NCBI GenBank assembly: GCA_022822245.1
Contig: JAJECB010000344.1
Location: 1 to 11,035 of the forward strand
DNA: 11,035 bases
Origin: Gammaproteobacteria bacterium
GTDB taxonomy: Bacteria > Pseudomonadota > Gammaproteobacteria > HK1
Reading direction: 5' to 3'
Shown: one piece after another, positions 1 through 6,994 of the stretch
Layout: each line of letters starts with the position of its first letter
How positions within the stretch are numbered: position 1 is the first letter of the stretch
Notes under the pieces: model-generated
What the model was told of the DNA's origin: nothing
The model's input: the letters and a program-made list of their open reading frames with translations, nothing else
Databases searched by the model: none
Position numbers and translations under genes: made by a program

Positions 1-582
1 TGCGGCCTGATGGCGTGGGAGGCGCACTGCCTCGGGCGGCCGATGGACGAGCGGCGACAATGCTGCGAGGAGGCGGTGGGCAGGCTCGTCGCCACCGCCC
101 GCGAGTGCCGCGCGGCCGGTCTCGACGCCGGAATCGTGAGCTGCGGCGGCACGGGCACCTTCCGGATCACCGCCGGCATCGAGGGGATCACCGAGATCCA
201 GGCCGGGGGAGGCATCTTCAGCGACGTGCTCTACGAGAGCTGGGGCATCGAGCATCCGTTCGCGCTCACCGTGATGTCCACGGTGACGAGCCGGCCGACC
301 CCGCGGCGCATCATCACCGACGCGGGGCGCAAGGCGATGAGCGTCGACATCGCGATGCCGCGCCCGATCGACCTCGACCACGTCGACACGGTGCGCCTGA
401 GCGCCGAGCACGGCGTCATCAACCTCACCGAACCCAACACCTCGCTCGCGGTCGGGGACCGGCTGGAATGGATCGTCGGCTACGGCGACACCACCGTCTT
501 CCTGCACGACGAGGTGGTGGCGACCCGCGGAGATCGGGTCGAGACGACCTGGCCGGTGCTCGCCCGCGGCCGGATCAAGTAG
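1..582 (+). CDS. DSD1/D-threonine aldolase-like PLP enzyme, C-terminal part (5' truncated)
   Basis: The reading frame is open from base 1 and ends at TAG 580-582, so the gene begins upstream. The ATG at 10 is internal, because family members have a GLM-x-x-E-x-H stretch there. The visible 193 residues match the second half of fold-type III (alanine-racemase-like) PLP enzymes of the D-serine dehydratase/D-threonine aldolase family. A glycine-rich phosphate-binding stretch (IQAGGGIFSDVLY) is followed by a beta-domain with ALTVMSTVTSR and DAGRKAMS. Near the end is the metal-site region GYGDTTVFLHDEVV. Family enzymes cleave or dehydrate D-beta-hydroxy amino acids in the cytoplasm using PLP and a divalent metal. 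The usual His-x-Cys (dehydratase) or His-x-Asp (aldolase) metal pair reads Tyr-x-Asp here, so the exact reaction is uncertain. The PLP lysine lies outside the window. It sits 98 bp upstream of an amidohydrolase in the same direction. Confidence 0.85.
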   Translation, partial: CGLMAWEAHCLGRPMDERRQCCEEAVGRLVATARECRAAGLDAGIVSCGGTGTFRITAGIEGITEIQAGGGIFSDVLYESWGIEHPFALTVMSTVTSRPTPRRIITDAGRKAMSVDIAMPRPIDLDHVDTVRLSAEHGVINLTEPNTSLAVGDRLEWIVGYGDTTVFLHDEVVATRGDRVETTWPVLARGRIK

Positions 583-637
583 ACCTCGGGGACCGCGCGG
601 GCGCCGGCGAGGGAACCGAGATTCGAGACTGAAAGGG

Positions 638-658
638 CGCTCCGCGCGCGGCGGAGCG
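638..658 (+). terminator. possible hairpin between genes 1 and 2
   Basis: A 7-bp perfect stem (CGCTCCG / CGGAGCG) with a 7-base loop lies 56 bases after the first gene's stop and 23 bases before the next start. There is no following T-run, so it is not a textbook intrinsic terminator. It could weaken read-through or be chance in GC-rich DNA. Confidence 0.25.
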
Positions 659-680
659 GGCCCACCCGAGAGGAGCCGAC

Positions 681-1790
681 ATGATCATCGACGGCCACGC
701 CTACTGCTTTCCTCCGCTCGGCGAAGCGAACGGCTTTGCGAGCGCGGCGGAGCACCTGCGCTACGTCCAGCGCGAGATGGCGGACCACCACCAGCCGGTG
801 TGGCGGCTGCGCGACCGTGCCCTCGCCGGGGACAACTCCATGCTCGCCGAGCCGGACGACGACGGCACGATTGCCGCGCTCAAGGACGTGGCGTTCCGAT
901 CCGGCGGCCACGGCCGCCTGGTGTGGACGGTGGACGGCGAGGACTACGCGAAGCAGTACCTGCCCCCCTACACGGTCGATTCCTCCCACTCCCCGGAGAC
1001 ACTGGTCGCGCAGATGGACTACCTCGGGGTGGAGCGGGCGGTGCTGCACACCAACCCCATCCTGGGACTGTTGAACGACTACACCGCCGACTGCGTGCGG
1101 CGCTTTCCCGACCGGCTCATCGGGCTCGCGAGCATCAAGGAATGGGAGATCGACACCGACCCGGAGGGCCAGGGGCGGGAGGTGGAGCGTGCCTACGCGA
1201 ATGGATTGGCGGGGCTCCAGTTCGTGGTCAACGCGCGCTACCGGAGCGGAAACCACGCTCCCTGGGACGGCCCCGCCTGCCGGCCCTTCTGGGACGGGGT
1301 CGCCGCGCTCGGACGCCCGATCCTGTTCACCATCGTCCCCCACGGCCAGGGGCCCGAGCCCGACAGCTACCTGGAACAACTGCGTGTCTGGCAGGGCTGG
1401 CTCGAGCGCTACCCGGAGGTGCCGGCGGTGCTCACCCACGGGTTTGCGTGGCGGTTGTTCATCGACGGTGACCGGCTCTCCTTTCCCGACGCGATCTTCG
1501 AGCCCTTTCGCGTGTCCGGCGCGAAGCTGCAGCTCCTGTACCACATCGCGCTCGGGAACGTGTGGGACTATCCCTACCTCGAGCTCCGTTCCGCGACGGA
1601 ACAGCTCGTGGAGAAGATCGGTTCGGACCGCCTGATGTGGGGCACCGACATGCCCAACGTCGAGCGATTCTGCAACTACCGCCAGACCCTCGACACCTTC
1701 CGGGTGCACCACCGCGGCGTCATCGGCGATCGCGACATCGACAACATCACGGGCGAGACCGCCCGCCGCCTCTTCGAGGGGGAAGCGTAG
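681..1790 (+). CDS. amidohydrolase-2 family metal-dependent hydrolase/decarboxylase-like protein
   Basis: This 369-residue protein has the layout of the amidohydrolase-2 (ACMSD-like) TIM-barrel family, whose members hydrolyse C-O or C-N bonds or decarboxylate aromatic-type acids using one divalent metal. An AGGAG ribosome site at 671-675 lies 5 bases before the ATG and fixes the start. The N-terminus reads MIIDGHAYCF. The usual metal-binding HxH of strand 1 is His6-x-Tyr8, so one ligand is missing. Later family marks are present: FTIVPHG with His221, LTHGF with His253 (typical strand-6 position), and a C-terminal MWGTDMPN with Asp323, the conserved last-strand aspartate. The gene follows the PLP-enzyme fragment and converges on the minus-strand racemase-family gene. 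Substrate is unknown. The missing ligand suggests a variant active site, or a metal bound through fewer residues. Confidence 0.85.
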   Translation: MIIDGHAYCFPPLGEANGFASAAEHLRYVQREMADHHQPVWRLRDRALAGDNSMLAEPDDDGTIAALKDVAFRSGGHGRLVWTVDGEDYAKQYLPPYTVDSSHSPETLVAQMDYLGVERAVLHTNPILGLLNDYTADCVRRFPDRLIGLASIKEWEIDTDPEGQGREVERAYANGLAGLQFVVNARYRSGNHAPWDGPACRPFWDGVAALGRPILFTIVPHGQGPEPDSYLEQLRVWQGWLERYPEVPAVLTHGFAWRLFIDGDRLSFPDAIFEPFRVSGAKLQLLYHIALGNVWDYPYLELRSATEQLVEKIGSDRLMWGTDMPNVERFCNYRQTLDTFRVHHRGVIGDRDIDNITGETARRLFEGEA

Positions 1791-1880
1791 CCGGCGGCGG
1801 CCGGCGGCCAGGTTCCGCCACTGCCGGGCCGGCGCGGGCGCTTGCCTCCCGTGCCGGAGGCGCCGACGCCGCCGCCCGGC
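1791..1880. terminator. convergent intergenic spacer with GC-rich hairpins
   Basis: This 90-bp spacer separates two genes whose 3' ends face each other. It is almost pure G/C and holds a 6-bp stem at 1844-1849/1856-1861 (GCCTCC / GGAGGC, 6-base loop). No T-tract is visible on either strand, so a role as a bidirectional terminator rests on position only. Confidence 0.25.
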
Positions 1881-2600
1881 TCAGGCGCGCGCGGCAAGCT
1901 CCACCGCGTGATCGAGGGTGGCGGGGTTCGCGAGGATCACCGGGACGCCCCAGGCGGCGCCCAGCCCTTCCGCGATGGCGCCGACCCGGACCGCCGTGCA
2001 GGGGATGACGATGGCCTCCGCCCCCGGCCGCCAGACCGCTTCGACGAGCGGCGCGAAGTCGTCGAGCGTCAGCATCCCGATTTCCTCGTCGTGGTCGCGC
2101 CCCGCGTGACCGTGCGCGAGGACCTCGAATCCGTGCGACTGAAGGAATCCGATGAAGGGCTCGCCCACCTCCCGGACGTAGGGCGTCAACACGCACAATC
2201 GCGCGAGGTTCCGCCGTCGCAACGCGTGAACGATGGCCACCGAGGTGGTGGTCGCCGGCACCCCCGCCGCCTCCCGCATGACCTCGACCTGGGTGTCGAG
2301 GGTGTGCCCGTCGCCGATGAAGCTGCCCGAGGTGCAGGCCCAGGCGACGACGTCCGGATACACGGTGGTCGTCTCGGCCGCCACCCGGCGCAGCGTGTCG
2401 AGCGCGCCCATCGTCTGGAGGGCCCGCACGTTCGCGTCCGGGTTGCCGACGAAGGACTCGGGGTCCACCGGCGCGTCCCCGGCGGGGACCCGGAAGATGA
2501 CCGCCTCGGCGCCGCGTTCGCCGGCGAGGCGGCAGAGCTCGTTGTGAACCAGGCCGTAGGGCGGAAACAGGACGGCGATCCGCGTGTAGTCGCGCTTCAT
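1881..2600 (-). CDS. Asp/Glu/hydantoin racemase-family protein with both catalytic cysteines
   Basis: The 239-residue product belongs to the aspartate/glutamate racemase superfamily, which includes hydantoin racemase, maleate cis-trans isomerase and arylmalonate decarboxylase. The start is the ATG at 2600, because a GGGGAG ribosome site lies about 9 bases before it. A longer open frame continues upstream but is antisense to the creatininase-family gene. Both expected catalytic cysteines are visible in the two symmetric lobes: Cys89 in WACTSGS and Cys201 in IPCTAVR. VLTPY (Tyr141) matches a conserved active-site tyrosine. The N-terminal loop reads FPPYGLVHNE, not the PSxNT of maleate isomerases, so substrate is likely different. 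A cofactor-independent racemase or isomerase in the cytoplasm is expected. It is transcribed divergently from the creatininase-family operon, so a shared control region is likely. Confidence 0.85.
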   Translation of the reverse strand: MKRDYTRIAVLFPPYGLVHNELCRLAGERGAEAVIFRVPAGDAPVDPESFVGNPDANVRALQTMGALDTLRRVAAETTTVYPDVVAWACTSGSFIGDGHTLDTQVEVMREAAGVPATTTSVAIVHALRRRNLARLCVLTPYVREVGEPFIGFLQSHGFEVLAHGHAGRDHDEEIGMLTLDDFAPLVEAVWRPGAEAIVIPCTAVRVGAIAEGLGAAWGVPVILANPATLDHAVELAARA

Positions 2601-2867
2601 GGTTGATTGCTCCCCGCGCCTGGAGGGACCGGGCTCCCGGGCGCGTCCTCGAACGGACCCTACCGCATTCCGGGCTCGCAGGGCAGGTGCGGTGCGTTTC
2701 CGCCGGTCCGCGCATTTCAGTACATTGGGAAGAGCCCGAGAATTACCCCGACCTCCACGCGGGCCGACGGGTCCGTGAGCGGGGCGAAGTCTCGGCCGAC
2801 AGGACCCGGCGCCCGCCGCCGCGAAGTCTCCGCGGAGCGGCAAGGGGACGGCAAGGGGGAGGAGCAC
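2601..2867. promoter_or_regulatory. divergent intergenic control region
   Basis: This 267-bp spacer between the minus-strand racemase gene and the plus-strand operon must hold promoters for both. It contains the most AT-rich patch nearby (about 2713-2745), a plausible promoter core, but no -10/-35 pair convincing enough to name. Direct repeats include GCGAAGTCTC at 2784-2793 and 2821-2830, and GGCCGAC at 2762-2768 and 2794-2800. These could be regulator sites. No gene for a regulator is present in the window. Confidence 0.4.
2838..2859 (+). repeat. 11-bp tandem repeat at the operon's ribosome-binding site
   Basis: CGGCAAGGGGA (2838-2848) is followed directly by CGGCAAGGGGG (2849-2859), two 11-bp copies differing at the last base. 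The second copy runs into the GGGGGAGGAG ribosome site of the creatininase-family gene. The purine-rich copy could act as a standby ribosome site or reflect slippage duplication. Confidence 0.6.
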
Positions 2868-3629
2868 ATGAGCGGGATTGCCTGGCACGATTTGCGGGCG
2901 CCGGAGCTGCGGGCGCTGGCCGAGGCCGATGCGATGGTGATCGTTCCGGTCGGCTCGACCGAGCAGCACGGCCCCCACCTGCCGGTGCAGGTGGACGCGC
3001 GCCTCGCGGCCGAGGTCGCGAAACGGGCGGCGGCGCGCATTTCGGAGCAGCAGTCGGTGGTCGTCGCGCCCACCGTGTGGTGCGGGCTTGCCGAGCACCA
3101 CATGGGCTTCGGCGCCACCATCACCCTGGACTTCGCCACCTTCCACGCGCTCATCCGCTGCGTGTGCGCGTCCCTTGAGCGCCACGGCTTCCGGCGCCTC
3201 GCCCTCCTGAACGGCCACGGCGGCAACATCAAGGCCCTCGACGTCATCGCGGGCGAGCTCAAGCGCGAGCTGGGCATCGCCGTGGTGAGCGCCACCTACT
3301 GGACGGTGGAGAGCGTCGCCCGCGCGTTCGGGGAGATCCTCGACGCGCAGCCGGGGGTCTCCCACGCCTGCGAGGCGGAGACCTCGATGATGCTCGCGCT
3401 CGAGCCGGGGCTCGTCGATCGCGAGGAGATGGCCCGCGTGGATGGCGGCGGCCGCAACCTGAGCACGTCCGGGGGCGTCTACCGCTTCCGGGGCTTCGAC
3501 GAGATGACCGAGTCGGGCGTGCTCGGGGTCCCCGCCGCGGCGACCGCCGAGAAGGGGGAACGCCTCCTCGCGGCCGCCGGCGAAGGCGTCGCGGAGGCCC
3601 TGCTGCAGGAGGCGCTCTGGCACACATGA
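2868..3629 (+). CDS. creatininase-family amidohydrolase
   Basis: This 253-residue protein is a member of the creatininase family (PF02633 type), metal-dependent amidohydrolases that include creatininase, mycofactocin peptidase MftE and a riboflavin/F420-pathway deformylase. The ATG at 2868 follows a strong GGGGGAGGAG site. Family motifs appear in order: VGSTEQHGPHLPVQVD (ligands Glu32, His34, Asp43), NGHGGN (His117) and SHACEAETS (Glu169). True creatininase carries NGHYEN, in which the Glu binds the second metal. Here Asn120 replaces it and Glu169 probably serves instead, so creatinine is an unlikely substrate. A cyclic amide, formamide or small peptide bond is more plausible. It heads an operon: its stop overlaps the next start as ATGA. 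The cytoplasmic enzyme likely performs an amide- or ring-opening step. The family is certain; the substrate is not. Confidence 0.88.
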   Translation: MSGIAWHDLRAPELRALAEADAMVIVPVGSTEQHGPHLPVQVDARLAAEVAKRAAARISEQQSVVVAPTVWCGLAEHHMGFGATITLDFATFHALIRCVCASLERHGFRRLALLNGHGGNIKALDVIAGELKRELGIAVVSATYWTVESVARAFGEILDAQPGVSHACEAETSMMLALEPGLVDREEMARVDGGGRNLSTSGGVYRFRGFDEMTESGVLGVPAAATAEKGERLLAAAGEGVAEALLQEALWHT

Positions 3630-4738
3630 AGATCACCGCGATCGAGACCACGCCGGTCTTCGTTCCGCGCCGGCCGGCCTTCGGCGCGGTCCCCCGCACC
3701 GCGCTCGGGCCGAGCGCCGTCTCCGAGCACGGGATCGTCGAAGTGCACACCGACGAAGGCCTGACGGGCCTCGGCGAGCTCTCGAGCGTGTTCGCGCGGC
3801 GCGGCCCGCTTCTTTGCCGCGACGTGGACGAACGCCTCGCTCCCGCCCTCGTCGGCCGCGACCCGCTCGAGTTGACGCGCGCGCTCCGGGTCATGGAGAC
3901 AGAGCTTCCCGACGGCCAGCTCGCGATCGCGGGCGTGGAAATGGCCCTGTGGGACATCGCCGGCAAGGCGCTCGGGGTGCCGGTGTACACCCTCCTCGGC
4001 GGCCGGGTGCGCGACCGCATCCCCCTCAGCTACTCGGTGCCGCACGGCGAGCCGGTCGAGATGGCGCAATACGCGCTCGAGCGCGCCCGGGAGGGCTTTC
4101 GCACCGTCAAGGTCAAGACCGGCCAGGGCATGGAGACCGACGTCGAGGCGGTGCGCCAAGTGCGCGAAGCGGTCGGCGCTACCCACCGGGTGCGGGTCGA
4201 CGCGAACATGGCGATGCGAAGCGCAAAGGAGGCGATTCGCTTCGTCGAGCGCATCATGGACCACGACCCCGAGATGCTCGAGCAGCCGATGCCGGCGCAC
4301 GACCTCCACGCGATGGCCGAGGTCCGCGCCTCGGTGTCGATCCCCGTCATGGCCGACGAGTCCGTCGGCCATCCCCGGGACGCGATGGAGGTGATCCGCC
4401 GCGAGGCGGCGGACGTGCTCAACGTCTACGTGACCGAGTCGGGGGGCATCCAGAACGCGGCGCGCATCTTCACCCTCGCCGAGCAGGCGGGGCTCGGCTG
4501 CATGATCGGGAGCATGCCCGAGCTCGGCATCGGCACCGCCGCGCAGATCCACCTGGGGCTCGCGATGCCGAACCTCGACTTCGACAGCGACACGTGCGGG
4601 TCGCTCTACCAGAGCGAGGACCTGCTGGCGACGCCGCTTCGCTTCGAATCGGGCTTCGCCTTCGCTCCGGAGGGGCCGGGCCTCGGCGTCGAGCTCGACG
4701 CGGACGCCTTCGCGCGCGCCGCGAGGCGAAGCCCATGA
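3626..4738 (+). CDS. mandelate racemase/muconate lactonizing enzyme family protein
   Basis: This 370-residue protein is a full-length enolase-superfamily member. These enzymes abstract a proton alpha to a carboxylate, stabilise the enolate with Mg2+, then racemise, dehydrate or cycloisomerise. An N-terminal capping domain (about 1-125) precedes the barrel. The KxK motif (Lys162, Lys164) is the first base. Metal ligands are Asp192 (VDAN), Glu219 (LEQP) and Asp244 or Glu245 (ADES). The opposite face is unusual: the position of the MLE-type Lys, or the MR-type Asp of a His-Asp dyad, is Tyr268 in NVYVTESGG, and no matching His is seen near GCMIGS. Glu299 lies in MPELGIGTAA. Candidate roles include an amino-acid racemase/epimerase, a hydroxyproline-type dehydratase or an acid-sugar dehydratase. 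Start and stop are shared with neighbours through ATGA overlaps at both ends. Confidence 0.87.
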   Translation: MKITAIETTPVFVPRRPAFGAVPRTALGPSAVSEHGIVEVHTDEGLTGLGELSSVFARRGPLLCRDVDERLAPALVGRDPLELTRALRVMETELPDGQLAIAGVEMALWDIAGKALGVPVYTLLGGRVRDRIPLSYSVPHGEPVEMAQYALERAREGFRTVKVKTGQGMETDVEAVRQVREAVGATHRVRVDANMAMRSAKEAIRFVERIMDHDPEMLEQPMPAHDLHAMAEVRASVSIPVMADESVGHPRDAMEVIRREAADVLNVYVTESGGIQNAARIFTLAEQAGLGCMIGSMPELGIGTAAQIHLGLAMPNLDFDSDTCGSLYQSEDLLATPLRFESGFAFAPEGPGLGVELDADAFARAARRSP

Positions 4739-6156
4739 ACGATGATCGGCACTGCGATCTACTTGTCCACAACGCGTACGTCATCAGCGTCGACGCGGAG
4801 CGCCGCGTGTTCTCGCCGGGAGCGGTGGCGGTGCGCGGCACGCGCGTGGTCGCGGTCGGGCCGGAACGCGAAGTGATGCAAGGGCTGGGGCTGCGCGCCG
4901 CCCGCACCATCGACGCCCGGGGGGCGGCGGTCCACCCGGGGTTCATCGACGCGCACAACCACGTGGTGGGGGCCGGCTGCCGGGGCGTCTTCGCCAACGA
5001 GGCGGACGACCCCGCAAGCGGCGTCAACTACGCGACGTGGAAGGCCGACGTCACGAGCGAGGACGAGGCGGCGGCGACGACTCTGACCGCGCTCCAGCTT
5101 CTCCATGCCGGCTATACGGGCGTGGTGGAGGCCGGCACGGCGTTCGACACCGGGGCGACGGCCGACGCGGCCGACGCGGCCGGCATCCGCATCTGCCTCT
5201 CCGAGCCCTACCTGTGGGACGACGTGACGGTCATGCACCAGCTCGCCTCGCTCGAGAGCCGGGCGCTCTTCGCGCGCGCCCCGCCCGACTTCGCGCGCTG
5301 CGTCGCCGGGCTCGGCGGCGAGCTCCATCGCAACGAGGACCCGGACGGGCGTCAGCACGGCTTCCTCTGCCTCTACGGCCTCGGCACCGCGAGCGACGAG
5401 CTCGTGCGGCGGGCGGACGCGCTCGCCCGCGAGCACGGCGTGGTGCTCCACCAGCACGAAGCCTACGAGATCGCCTCCGCCCGGGCGGAGACCGAGCGGC
5501 TGGGGCGCTCGCGCATCGCGCACCTCGACTCGCTCGGGGTGCTTCACGCCGGCTCCACCCTGGTCCACATGAACACCCTCACCGACGAGGACGTGGACAT
5601 CGTCTCGGAGCGCGGATGCTCGGTGGTGTGGTGCCCGATTCCCCATCTCGCGATGGGTCTCGCGGGCAAGGTCGAGTGCCGGATGCCGGAGCTGCTCCGC
5701 CGTGGGGTCAACGTCACCCTCGGCAGCGACAGCGCGCGGAGCAGCGCGTTCGGCGACGAGGCCCTCGCCGCGCAGCTCGTCGCCGCGAACGCGGGCGAGC
5801 CGCTCGCCCCGGAGACGATTCTCGAGATGCTCACCATCAACGCGGCGCGCGCCGCCGGCCTCGGCGAGATGACGGGCAGTCTCGAGCCCGGCAAGCGCGC
5901 GGACTTCGTGGTCACCAACCCGGACGCCCCCGAGGCGTTCCCCGCCGCGAACCCGGTGCACCAGGCGGTGCTCACGTGCCGCGGCCAGGCCCACGCCCGC
6001 ACCGTGGTCGTGAACGGCGAGGTGGTGATCGACGAGGGCCGCAGCACCCGCCTCGACGAGCGCGAGGCCTGCGCGGCCGCGCGCGCAAGCATCCGCGCCC
6101 GCATCCGGCGCCTCAACTTGAGCGAAGCGATGCGGTGGCCGGTGATCGGGGAGTGA
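4735..6156 (+). CDS. cytosine deaminase/chlorohydrolase-type amidohydrolase
   Basis: The ATG at 4735 overlaps the preceding stop (ATGA 4735-4738), giving 473 residues, the usual size for this class. Architecture is that of AtzA/TrzN/SsnA/guanine-deaminase-like enzymes: a composite beta-sandwich from both ends and a TIM barrel with one metal. Ligands visible are His74-x-His76 in GFIDAHNHV, His241 (or His239) in LHQHEAYE, His278 in LVHMN, and Asp332 in LGSDSARSS. The C-terminal GSLEPGKRADFVV closes the sandwich, as is typical. Such enzymes hydrolytically deaminate or dechlorinate N-heterocycles or cleave cyclic amidines and amides in the cytoplasm. The metal site is complete, so it is probably active. 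Within the operon it could act with the creatininase-family enzyme on the same heterocyclic compound. Substrate cannot be assigned. Confidence 0.87.
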   Translation: MNDDRHCDLLVHNAYVISVDAERRVFSPGAVAVRGTRVVAVGPEREVMQGLGLRAARTIDARGAAVHPGFIDAHNHVVGAGCRGVFANEADDPASGVNYATWKADVTSEDEAAATTLTALQLLHAGYTGVVEAGTAFDTGATADAADAAGIRICLSEPYLWDDVTVMHQLASLESRALFARAPPDFARCVAGLGGELHRNEDPDGRQHGFLCLYGLGTASDELVRRADALAREHGVVLHQHEAYEIASARAETERLGRSRIAHLDSLGVLHAGSTLVHMNTLTDEDVDIVSERGCSVVWCPIPHLAMGLAGKVECRMPELLRRGVNVTLGSDSARSSAFGDEALAAQLVAANAGEPLAPETILEMLTINAARAAGLGEMTGSLEPGKRADFVVTNPDAPEAFPAANPVHQAVLTCRGQAHARTVVVNGEVVIDEGRSTRLDEREACAAARASIRARIRRLNLSEAMRWPVIGE

Positions 6157-6228
6157 AGGAGAAGGAGGGGCACGGAAGCGGCATGCGAGAATCCCGCGGA
6201 CCCCGCGCCGCCCCGAGGCCGGAGAACG

Positions 6229-6234
6229 AGGAGG
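6229..6234 (+). promoter_or_regulatory. ribosome-binding site of the maleate isomerase-like gene
   Basis: AGGAGG lies 13 bases before the ATG at 6248, longer than ideal. An in-frame CTG at 6239 would be 4 bases away and is a remote alternative start. No closer ATG or GTG exists. Confidence 0.5.
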
Positions 6235-6247
6235 CTCGCTGACCGCC

Positions 6248-6994
6248 ATGCCTGACGTCGCCGCATTCCGCGCCAAGCTCGCGACCATCGTCCCCTCCAC
6301 GAACACCATTGTGGAGGCCGACTTCAATCACCTCTTCCGCGTGCCCGGGGTCACCTTCCATACCGGGCGGATGTACATCGAGCGCCCCGCCCTCGACTCG
6401 AACGATGCCTTCGCGGCGCTCCTCGAGCAGGTGGGCCAGGCGTTCGAGGTGGCCGTGCGGGACGTCATGACCTGCGAGCCCGACTACCTCGTGATGGGGA
6501 TGTCGGCCCCGACCTTCTGGGGCGGGCGGGACGGCAACGCGGCGTTCCTCGAGCGGGCGCGGCAACTGACCGGGCTGGACGTGACGACCGGGGCGGAGGC
6601 CTGCGCCGACGCGCTCACCGCGCTCGGGGTGCGGCGTATCGCGGTGCTCACCCCGTACCAGCCGATCATGCGCGAGCAGATCGTGCGGTTCTTCGAGGAG
6701 TCGGGCTTCCCGGTCACCCGTTACGTGGACCTCGAGTGCCCGAGCGCGACGGCGATCGCGGCGGTGACCCCGGACGAGCTACGCCCGGTGCTCCGCGATA
6801 TCGACGGCCCGGACGTGGACGCCATCGTTCAGGTGGGGACCAACCTCTCGATGGTGGGGCTCGCGGCGGAAGCGGAGAGCTGGCTCGGGAAGCCGGTCAT
6901 CGCCATCAACACCGCCATCATCTGGCACGCCTACCGGGCGATCGGAGTCGAGGACCGTATCTACGGCTGCGGCGCCCTCCTCCGCGACCACTGA
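6248..6994 (+). CDS. maleate isomerase/arylmalonate decarboxylase-like protein lacking both catalytic cysteines
   Basis: This 248-residue protein has the fold signature of the maleate cis-trans isomerase/arylmalonate decarboxylase branch of the Asp/Glu racemase superfamily: IVPSTNT at 14-20 (Asn19 matches the substrate-binding Asn of maleate isomerase) and VLTPY with Tyr137. Maleate isomerase uses two cysteines, one per lobe. Here the first-lobe position reads LVMGMSAP (Met85) and the second reads VQVGTNLS (Gly197). The four cysteines in the protein (76, 119, 164, 241) lie elsewhere. Cysteine-based isomerisation or racemisation therefore looks impossible by the known mechanism. A decarboxylase, lyase or binding role is conceivable. 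It is the last gene of the plus-strand operon, 91 bp after the deaminase-like gene, and converges on the dehydrogenase. It is distantly related to the racemase-family gene at 1881-2600. Confidence 0.8.
   Translation: MPDVAAFRAKLATIVPSTNTIVEADFNHLFRVPGVTFHTGRMYIERPALDSNDAFAALLEQVGQAFEVAVRDVMTCEPDYLVMGMSAPTFWGGRDGNAAFLERARQLTGLDVTTGAEACADALTALGVRRIAVLTPYQPIMREQIVRFFEESGFPVTRYVDLECPSATAIAAVTPDELRPVLRDIDGPDVDAIVQVGTNLSMVGLAAEAESWLGKPVIAINTAIIWHAYRAIGVEDRIYGCGALLRDH

Noticed and set aside
2601..3623. Long minus-strand frame extending the racemase-family gene to 580 codons
   Set aside because: It is antisense to the creatininase-family gene with its clear motifs, and a good ribosome site marks the start at 2600.
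3814..4734. Upstream extension of the deaminase-like gene in the same frame
   Set aside because: It overlaps the MR/MLE gene in another frame and is Arg/Pro-rich. The ATGA overlap gives the natural start.
6183..6242. A 19-codon ORF between the deaminase-like and isomerase-like genes, after purine-rich sequence
   Set aside because: Spacing to the AGGAGG is long, composition is Arg/Pro-rich and typical of shadow frames, and its end carries the ribosome site of the next gene.
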